Below are positions 1 to 6,110 of a DNA stretch of 6,687 bases, one piece after another; the stretch's first letter is position 1, and each line of letters begins with the position of its first letter. The translations under genes were made by a program, and so were the position numbers. The stretch comes from Clostridia bacterium. Lineage in GTDB: Bacteria > Bacillota_A > Clostridia > TANB77 > CAG-508. The notes below the pieces were generated by a model. It did not search any database and had not been told where the DNA came from. It saw only the letters and a program-made list of their open reading frames with translations. The stretch lies in assembly GCA_022792975.1 (NCBI GenBank), contig JAAWCC010000159.1, forward strand, positions 1-6,687, in the 5' to 3' direction.

Positions 1-432
1 CAAGAATTGAATATATTGAAGGATATTCAGGACATGCAGATCAAGAGTGGCTTTTAAATTTTGTGTATTCATTTATCAATAAACCTAGACAAGTTATTCT
101 AGTTCATGGAGAAAGAAGCGCAGAGGAGGAATTAAAGGAGAGAATTTTAGAAGAAACAAAAATTCCAGTTACAATACCAAAATATGGTGAAATTTATGAA
201 GCAACAGAGCGGAGATATACACTTAGCTGGAAGATTAGAGCTTGAGTCTGTTAAGAGACTTCAAAAGGTAGAAATAATAAATAAGGTCAAAATGCTAAAG
301 GATGAAATGTCAGATATGGAAGATATATTGAAAACAGAGATACTTACAGAGGATACAAGAGAGGATGATATAAATAGTATAACACTTAAATTAAAAGAAA
401 TAGAAAAACTTATAGTAAGTATTATAGAGTAA
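1..432 (+). CDS. beta-CASP / metallo-beta-lactamase-fold RNA hydrolase, C-terminal part (5' end outside window, one CGGA +1 site)
   Basis: The open frame enters at base 3 and runs to 209, then continues in the +1 frame from 211 to the TAA at 430-432, giving 142 residues in the window. Visible motifs are EGYSGHAD (SGHAD at 27-41) and LVHGE (VHGE at 102-113), followed by IPKYGEIYEA. These are the late histidine motifs and RMMBL segment of beta-CASP metallo-beta-lactamase RNA-processing enzymes of the YSH1/CPSF type. VHGE fits that group better than RNase J. The family cleaves RNA with two zinc ions in the cytoplasm. The metal-binding N-terminal half is upstream of the window. After the shift the reading is GDIHLAGRLELESV, then about 60 Lys/Glu/Ile/Leu-rich residues that look helical, probably an accessory tail. 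The glycine at the junction is less strictly conserved here than at the other sites. The gene ends 9 bases before the next start, so the two are probably cotranscribed. Confidence 0.8.
210..213 (+). other. +1 frameshift site CGG-A, site 1 (RNA hydrolase gene)
   Basis: Upstream frame reads GAG then CGG; the gene continues as GGA GAT ATA (Gly-Asp-Ile) if C210 is skipped. Without a shift, translation ends at TGA 243-245 after 11 codons counted from CGG. The downstream frame stays open to 432 and ends just before the next gene's ribosome binding site, which supports continuity. Confidence 0.8.
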
Positions 433-441
433 GGAGTACAA

Positions 442-2333
442 ATGAAAACATATAAAAATGATGCAATAATTGGAAATAAAGAATTAAAAATTGGAATTAC
501 AGATAAGGGAGAGATTGTAAGGCTTTGCTATCCAAATGTAGATTTTAGGCAATTTATAGATTTTCTTCATATGGGAGTAAAGATAAATGATTCTAATATT
601 ATATATTTGCATAATGATGTAAACAATTTGTATAGTCAGGAGTATATAGAGGATACAAATGTGCTTAAAACAGTGATAAAAAACACATATTTTAATTTAA
701 AGATGGAGCAGACAGATTTTGCAGTAATGTCAAATAGTGTTTTGGTTAGAAAATATACCTTTACAAATGAGCATGAAATACCCTTAGATATTAAATTTTT
801 AGTTCATTCCAAAATGCTTTCTGACGATAATAATTTTATGTCTGCAAAGGTTATTGATAATGGACTTTTTCAGTATTCTCATGAATATAATATGGCGATT
901 ATTTCAAAGGATTTAGCTTTAGCTGGACATAAAATTCATGGAATAGATGATGTTATAGATACTGGAATTTTGCAAGATAAAGATTATATAGGAATGTCAA
1001 ATAATTCAGGTGTAAGTTTTGAAATTCGGAGCTTTGAAGCCAGGGGAGAAAAGAGAGTTTAATATAATAATATATGTTTTCGAAAATAAAGAGAAAAATA
1101 AGCTTCAGGATATTGAGGACAAAATAGACAAAATTAAAAAATTGGATGTGAAAAAAGAGTTACAAAATACAAAAAAATATTGGAGAAATTACTTGAAATC
1201 TCATATGTCACATGATTTTGAACAAAATTCTAAAATAGAAAAAATTTATAAAAGAACAATACTTTTATATCCTCTTTTAACAAACGAAAAGACGGGTGGA
1301 GTTTCAGCAGCTATGGAGATTGATGAGAGTTTTTCAAAATGTGGTAGATATTCATATTGCTGGCCAAGGGATGCTGTTTATATTACAAAAGCACAAGATT
1401 TTTTGAAAATGACTAAGGAAACAGACAAGTTCTATAAAATATTTTGCAAAAATACTCAAAGCGTAAACGGTATGTGGGAGCAAAGATTTTTCTCAGACCG
1501 GAGCTCTTGCACCCTGCTGGGGATATCAAATTGACGAAACTGCAAGTGTAATTTATGGCGTGTATGAGCATTACTTGAGAACTAAGGATAAGAAGTTTTT
1601 GAAGGAGAATCTAAAAATGCTCGAGAAAGCTGTGAAATTTTTGGATAATTATCTTCAAGATATAAAAAAGGATGTACCTAAAATGCAAGTGAGCTATGAC
1701 TTGTGGGAGATGCATGAGGGAATAAGCACTTATTCAGTTGCAGCAATTTATTCAGCTTTTGATGCTATGCTTAAGATTTATTCAGAATTAGAAGGAGAGA
1801 TTACAGAAAATAGGCTAAAACAGGAGAATTTGCCAAAACAAAAACAGATTTTAGAGCAGGGCTTAGAAGACACAAAGGAATATATAAAGCAAAATTTATA
1901 TGATGAAGAAAAGAAAAGCTTTGTAAGAAGTAAGACGGATAGAAGACTTGATATGAGTGTACTTGGACTTATAGTGCCCTTTGATATTTTTTCGCCAAAT
2001 GAGAAAAAGGTTACAAATACAATAGAAATGATAAATTTAAAACTTCGTACTTATACAGGTGGATATTTGAGGTTTGAAGATGACCATTATACTAAAGGGA
2101 GACCTTGGGTCATAACAACTTTATGGATGGGATTGTATTATGCAAAAATTCATGATATAATACATGCTAAAGAATGCTTGGATTTTGTTATAAATTCAAG
2201 TACAAAACATGGATTTTTAGCAGAGCAAGTTGAAAACAGTAATATGGAATCAGCTTGGGTAATAGGTCTTGCATGGTCACATGCAATGTTTGTTATTTTG
2301 CTAGAGGAATTAATAAAATTAGAAGCAATATAG
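442..2333 (+). CDS. GH15 family glucoamylase-type glycoside hydrolase, 629 residues across two CGGA +1 sites
   Basis: ATG 442 follows AAGGAG at 431-436. Three open segments (442-1026, 1028-1498, 1500-2333) join in the +1 direction at C1027 and C1499 to give 629 residues, normal for bacterial glucoamylase-like proteins. An N-terminal beta-sandwich domain (about residues 1-240, starting KTYKNDAIIGNKELKIGITD) precedes the alpha/alpha barrel. Barrel motifs in order are YSYCWPRDA, MWEQRFFSDG-ALAPCWGYQIDETAS, DLWEMHEG, GGYLRFEDDHY, GRPWVITTLW and LAEQVENSN. From family knowledge, the Glu of DLWE (E422) is the likely general acid and the Glu of LAEQ (E594) the general base. The family removes glucose from the non-reducing ends of alpha-glucans; trehalase or another alpha-glucosidase specificity cannot be excluded. 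No signal peptide is visible, so it is probably cytoplasmic, acting on glycogen or imported maltodextrins. The stop codon overlaps the metK ribosome binding site. Confidence 0.9.
1027..1030 (+). other. +1 frameshift site CGG-A, site 2 (GH15 gene, beta-sandwich/linker region)
   Basis: Reading GAA ATT then CGG; skipping C1027 gives EI-GALKPGEKREF, matching the typical 'G-x-L-K-P-G-E' strand that closes the N-terminal domain of bacterial GH15 proteins. Unshifted translation stops at TAA 1060-1062 after 11 codons from CGG. A TTG at 1019 can be read as a start of the second fragment, but it has no ribosome binding site. Confidence 0.88.
1499..1502 (+). other. +1 frameshift site CGG-A, site 3 (GH15 gene, catalytic domain)
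   Basis: Reading TCA GAC then CGG; dropping one C (1498 or 1499, indistinguishable) gives FFSDG-ALAPCWGYQIDE. The family pattern here is T/S-D-G-x-L-A-P-x-W-G, so the glycine follows Asp with no extra residue. This shows one base too many rather than two missing. Unshifted translation ends at TGA 1532-1534. Confidence 0.93.
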
Positions 2334-2345
2334 GAGGAACAAAAA

Positions 2346-3457
2346 ATGAAGCAATATTTGTTTACATCAGAAAGTGTAACAGAGGGGCATCCAGACAAGC
2401 TATGTGATTTAATATCAGATACTATACTTGACGAATGCTTAAAACAAGATGAAAATTCACGTGTCGCAGTTGAAACATTTGCATCAAATGATAGAATTAC
2501 AATAGCTGGGCAGCTTACAACAAATGCTAAAATAAATGCAGAGCAAATTGCAAGAGATGTGCTTAAAGGTATTGGATACAAAGGAAAAGGAATTGATATA
2601 GATTGTGAAAATTGTATAATAGATGTAAATATAACAAAACAAAGTGCTGATATTGCTCAAGGCGTTGATGTTGGCGGAGCAGGAGACCAAGGAATTATGT
2701 TTGGATATGCAAGCAATGAAACAGAGGAGTATATGCCCTTTGCGATTGAGCTTGCACATAAGCTTTCAAAAAAGCTTACAGAGGTCAGAAAAGAAGGTAT
2801 TCTTCCATATTTAGGACCAGATCGGAAAAACACAAGTTACAGTTGAATATGAAGAAGATGTGCCAAAAAGAATTGAGACAATTCTTATATCAAATCAACA
2901 TACTGCCGATGCTCCATTAGAGCAAGTTAAAAAGGATATAACTTCTGAGGTTATAAAAAAGGTGGTTGATTCGAAATATTTAGACGAAAATACCAAATAT
3001 TATATAAATCCAACAGGAAGGTTCGTGATTGGAGGGCCTCTTAGTGATACAGGCTTGACTCGGAAGAAAGATTATAGTTGATACTTATGGTGGATATGCA
3101 AGGCATGGTGGTGGTGCTTTTTCAGGAAAAGATGCTAGCAAAGTTGACAGAAGTGCTGCATATATGCTTCGTCATATTGCAAAAAATGTTGTTGCCAATG
3201 GATATGCAGATAAATGCGAAATACAGATTTCATATGGAATAGGAATTGCAAAACCTATTTCGATTTGTGTAAATACTTTTGGTACAAATAAAATATCAGA
3301 GGAAGAAATAAAAGGTAAAATAGAGGCAAAATTTGATTTAACACCAGATGGAATAATAAAATATCTAGATTTAAAAAAGCCAATTTATGCAAAAACTACA
3401 AATTATGGCCATTTTGGTAAAGCAGGACTTCCTTGGGAAGATATAATAAAAATGTAA
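2346..3457 (+). CDS. metK: S-adenosylmethionine synthetase (methionine adenosyltransferase), 369 residues across two CGGA +1 sites
   Basis: ATG 2346 follows AGGAGG at 2332-2337. Segments 2346-2822, 2824-3060 and 3062-3457 join by skipping C2823 and C3061, giving 369 residues, slightly shorter than the usual 380-400 because of a compact loop before GAGDQG and a short C terminus. The enzyme makes SAM from ATP and methionine in the cytoplasm and is normally essential. Signatures are VTEGHPDK near residue 15, GAGDQG at 111-116 (ATP binding), [11 protein letters not shown] across the first junction (G160), [26 protein letters not shown] across the second junction (G239) and GGGAFSGKD at 254-262 with SKVDRSAAY after it. 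Every catalytic block is intact once both shifts are made; read conventionally the protein ends at residue 166. It lies 12 bases after the GH15 gene and 17 bases before ychF. Confidence 0.96.
2823..2826 (+). other. +1 frameshift site CGG-A, site 4 (metK, first site)
   Basis: Reading CCA GAT then CGG; skipping C2823 gives [11 protein letters not shown], a well-conserved MetK block with no room for an extra residue. Unshifted translation ends at TGA 2844-2846 after 7 codons from CGG. Confidence 0.96.
3061..3064 (+). other. +1 frameshift site CGG-A, site 5 (metK, second site)
   Basis: Reading TTG ACT then CGG; skipping C3061 gives [14 protein letters not shown], one of the most conserved stretches of the enzyme. 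Unshifted translation ends at TGA 3079-3081 after 6 codons from CGG. Confidence 0.96.
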
Positions 3458-3474
3458 GAAAAGAGGATAACAAA

Positions 3475-4567
3475 ATGAAAATAGGTATAGTAGGACTTCC
3501 AAATGTAGGGAAGAGTACAATGTTTAACGCAATAACAAATGCAGGGGCAGAGTGTGCAAATTATCCTTTTTGTACGATAGAGCCAAATGTTGGGATGGTT
3601 GCAGTTCCAGACGAAAGATTAGATAAATTAACACAAATGTATGAGCCTGAAAAAACAACTCATGCTGTTATTGAGTTTGTTGATATAGCTGGGCTTGTTA
3701 AAGGTGCAAGTAAGGGAGAAGGACTTGGTAATAAGTTTTTATCTCATATTCGTGAGGTGGATAGCATATGTGAAGTTGTAAGATGCTTTGAGGATTCTAA
3801 TGTTGTTCATGTGGATGGAGGAATTGAGCCTAAAAGAGATATAGAAACAATTAATTTTGAATTGATTTTGGCTGATATTGAAGCTGTTGATAAAAAGCTT
3901 GAAAAAGCAAAAAAGATGCTTAAAGCTGATAAAAAGTATGCTTTTGAGATAGAAGTGCTTGAAAAAGTTAAGAAAGTCTTAGAAGAACGGAAAATCTGCA
4001 AGAACTATTGATTTTACAGAAGAAGAATTGGAAGTAGTAAAAGATGCATATTTGCTAACAATAAAGCCAATACTATACATAGCAAATATTAGTGAAAATC
4101 AAATAGAAACAGCACAAAACGATGAAAGAGTTAATGAAGTTAGAGAATATGCTAAAACTGAGAAGGCAAGTGTTATACCACTATGTGTGAAAATTGAAGA
4201 GGAACTTTCTAGCTTAGAGGGGCAAGATAAAAAAGAGATGCTTGAAGCACTTGGACTTGAGGAATCTGGTCTTGATAAAGTTATAAAGGCAAGTTATGAT
4301 TTATTAGGTCTTATGTCTTTTTTAACAGCAGGTAAGCCAGAAGTCAGAGCATGGACTATAAAAAAAGGCACTAAGGCACCAGATGCAGCAGGAAAAATAC
4401 ATTCAGATATTCAAAGAGGTTTTATTAGGGCTGAAATTGTTTCATATGACGATTTGATTAAAGAGGGTTCAATGAATGCTGTTAAGGAAAAGGGACTTTT
4501 GCGCTCAGAAGGAAAAGATTATATTATGCAAGATGGTGACATAGTATTATTTAGATTTAATGTGTAG
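3475..4567 (+). CDS. ychF: Ribosome-associated GTPase/ATPase YchF (OLA1 family), 363 residues across one CGGA +1 site
   Basis: The start is ATG 3475, behind AGAGGA at 3462-3467; the start matches the family [15 protein letters not shown] opening exactly. An in-frame upstream start near 3433 overlaps metK and is not used. Segments 3475-3987 and 3989-4567 join at C3988 to give 363 residues, the standard YchF length. Visible features are the P-loop GLPNVGKST (residues 7-15), [12 protein letters not shown], the switch II region [19 protein letters not shown], the NISE box in place of the usual NKxD, a helical hairpin domain containing the shift site, and a C-terminal TGS domain ([20 protein letters not shown]) ending [16 protein letters not shown]. 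YchF binds ribosomes and prefers ATP over GTP; it is implicated in stress and translation control. Confidence 0.96.
3988..3991 (+). other. +1 frameshift site CGG-A, site 6 (ychF)
   Basis: Reading GAA GAA then CGG; skipping C3988 gives [16 protein letters not shown], as in Firmicute YchF proteins, where a 'K-x-A-R-T-I' segment follows. The restored total of 363 residues is the family norm. Unshifted translation ends at TGA 4009-4011 after 7 codons from CGG. Confidence 0.94.
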
Positions 4568-4578
4568 GAGGATAAATT

Positions 4579-5991
4579 ATGGAAAAATCAGAAGGAAAGA
4601 TGTTAGAGGAGAAGCTTTTTAATAAGAGAAGGTCAGGCTGGGATACTGCAAGTGAGGAAGATAAAAAGCTTATTTTTAAGTTTTCAGACGAATATATATG
4701 GTTTTTGAATAGGTCAAAGACTGAAAGAGAGTTTGTAGATACTGCAAAAGAAATTTTAGATAAGAATGGCTTTAAGGATATAAATACAGTAGATAGTGTA
4801 AAATCAGGAGATAGAGTTTATCTAAATAACAGAGGAAAGAGCATGTACATCGCTGTTATTGGAGAGAAGAAATTAGAGGAGGGCTTAAATTTAGTTGGTG
4901 CTCATATTGATTCGCCAAGACTAGACTTAAAACCAAACCCATTATATGAAGATACAGAATTTGCATATTTTAATACACATTACTATGGTGGTATAAAAAA
5001 ATATCAATGGACAGCAATCCCACTTAGTATACATGGTGTTATAGTTAAAGCAAATGGAGAAAAAATAACTGTAAATATTGGAGAAGACGAGAACGACCCA
5101 ATTTTTACAATAACAGATTTACTCCCACACCTAGCAAAAGACCAACTTCAAAAGAAATTAAATGATGGAATTGAAGGAGAAGATTTAAATCTTCTTATTG
5201 GAAATATGCCATATGATGCGTCTGATGTAAAGGATAGAGTTAAATTAAATGTTTTAAAAATTTTAAATGATAAGTATGGAATAACAGAAGCAGATTTTTT
5301 AAGTTCTGAACTTGAACTTGTTCCTGCTTTTAATGCAAAAAGCCTTGGATTTGATAAATCAATGGTTGCAGGCTATGGTCATGATGACAAAGTTTGTGCT
5401 TATGCTGGACTTAGGGCAATTTTAGAAGCCGAAAGGATAGGAAAAACAGCTGTATGTATATTATCTGATAAAGAAGAAGTTGGAAGCATGGGAAATACAG
5501 GAATGGAATCACAGACTTTTGATTATTTTGTATCAGAGTTATTAAATAAATCAGGAGAAAATAGACCAAACCTATTGAACAAGGTATTTTGCAATTCAAG
5601 CATGCTTTCTGCCGATGTTGGAGTTATATATGATCCAATATATGGCTCAGTATCAGATAGAACAAATTGTGCTTATTCTGCTTATGGTATTTCTTTTGAC
5701 AAATACACAGGCTCAAGAGGAAAAGCAGGTGGTTCAGATGCAAATGCAGAATTTATTGCAAAACTTAGAGGAATACTTGAAAAAAATGGTATACAATATC
5801 AAATATCAGAGCTTGGAAGAGTAGACGTAGGCGGTGGAGGAACTATCGCATATATATTAGCAAACAAAGGTGTAGAAGTAATAGACTGCGGAGTACCAGT
5901 ACTATCAATGCACTCACCATACGAAGTAGCAAGCAAATACGATATATACAGCGCATATAGAACCTACAAGGTATTCTACGAAGAAGCCTAA
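4579..5991 (+). CDS. apeA: M18 family zinc aminopeptidase, 470 residues, uninterrupted
   Basis: ATG 4579 follows AGGAGG at 4566-4571, which overlaps the ychF stop. The protein is complete and collinear with clostridial M18 aminopeptidase 1 (about 465 residues). M18 enzymes are cytoplasmic dinuclear-zinc peptidases that remove N-terminal residues, often acidic ones. Likely metal-site residues from family motifs are H109 in GAHIDSPRLDLKPNP, D269/D270 in GYGHDDKVCAYAG, E299/E300 in LSDKEEVGSMGNTGM, D346 in SADVGVIYDP and H445 in LSMHSPYEVASK. The substrate-loop segment KYTGSRGKAGGSDANAEF is also present. This is the only gene here without a CGGA shift site, and it contains no in-frame CGG, although GGC GGT (5830-5835) and TGC GGA (5887-5892) place CGG out of frame. 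The symbol apeA is assigned from overall family resemblance, not from a database match. Confidence 0.93.
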   Translation: MEKSEGKMLEEKLFNKRRSGWDTASEEDKKLIFKFSDEYIWFLNRSKTEREFVDTAKEILDKNGFKDINTVDSVKSGDRVYLNNRGKSMYIAVIGEKKLEEGLNLVGAHIDSPRLDLKPNPLYEDTEFAYFNTHYYGGIKKYQWTAIPLSIHGVIVKANGEKITVNIGEDENDPIFTITDLLPHLAKDQLQKKLNDGIEGEDLNLLIGNMPYDASDVKDRVKLNVLKILNDKYGITEADFLSSELELVPAFNAKSLGFDKSMVAGYGHDDKVCAYAGLRAILEAERIGKTAVCILSDKEEVGSMGNTGMESQTFDYFVSELLNKSGENRPNLLNKVFCNSSMLSADVGVIYDPIYGSVSDRTNCAYSAYGISFDKYTGSRGKAGGSDANAEFIAKLRGILEKNGIQYQISELGRVDVGGGGTIAYILANKGVEVIDCGVPVLSMHSPYEVASKYDIYSAYRTYKVFYEEA

Positions 5992-6011
5992 AACAAGGAA
6001 AAAAGGAAAAA

Positions 6012-6038
6012 AAGACAAAGGGACGGGGCTTTTGTCTT
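6012..6038. repeat. Palindromic hairpin with GGGACGGGGC core, REP-like or terminator
   Basis: AAGACAAA (6012-6019) is perfectly complementary to TTTGTCTT (6031-6038), around the loop GGGACGGGGCT, which is strikingly GC-rich for this sequence. On the - strand the stem is followed by two T runs split by CC, so it could end - strand transcription. On the + strand no T run follows, so it is a poor terminator for the aminopeptidase operon. I recall similar GGGACGG...CTTTTGTC palindromes dispersed in intergenic regions of clostridial genomes; that resemblance is from memory. The CGG here is intergenic. Confidence 0.5.
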
Positions 6039-6056
6039 AGGCAAAATTCGAATTAT

Positions 6057-6099
6057 AAAAAATGACTCTAACTTATTATCAAATAAGCTGGAGTCATTT
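6057..6099 (-). terminator. Intrinsic terminator for dpaB
   Basis: On the - strand, AAATGACTC (6099-6091) pairs with GAGTCATTT (6068-6060), nine base pairs. A second inner stem, CTTATT (6072-6077) with AATAAG (6082-6087), has a four-base loop. A run of six T (the A run at 6057-6062 on the + strand) follows or overlaps the stem base. It lies 12 bases past the dpaB stop. On the + strand the hairpin is followed by TAAAATATATT, so any action on the operon would be weaker. Confidence 0.75.
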
Positions 6100-6110
6100 A
6101 AAATATATTA

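Noticed and set aside
2150..2759. Open frames on the - strand inside GH15/metK, ychF and the aminopeptidase
   Set aside because: They are antisense shadows of well-conserved genes with no recognisable protein motifs or ribosome binding sites.
2820..2832. Resemblance of AGATCGGAA at site 4 to the start of a common sequencing adapter
   Set aside because: The match ends after nine bases, the following sequence is genuine metK coding sequence, and the other six sites do not share it.
195..3990. A Shine-Dalgarno-like stimulator or slippery sequence upstream of the shift sites
   Set aside because: The 12 bases before each site differ and contain no consistent purine-rich element at fixed spacing, and I see no common downstream stem-loop. 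Weak structures cannot be excluded without folding.
442..4567. GH15 gene, metK and ychF as pseudogenes
   Set aside because: All catalytic motifs and flanking sequence are conserved on both sides of every break, there are no other indels or nonsense codons, and metK is normally essential.
1019..4567. Downstream fragments (starting near 1019, 1560, 2860, 3164, 4028) as separate genes
   Set aside because: They lack ribosome binding sites, begin in the middle of known domains, and their open frames extend upstream to the CGGA junction; they are the continuation of the preceding gene.
6045..6054. Ten-base palindrome AATTCGAATT in the spacer
   Set aside because: Short and AT-rich; it is expected by chance at this composition and has no second copy nearby to suggest an operator.
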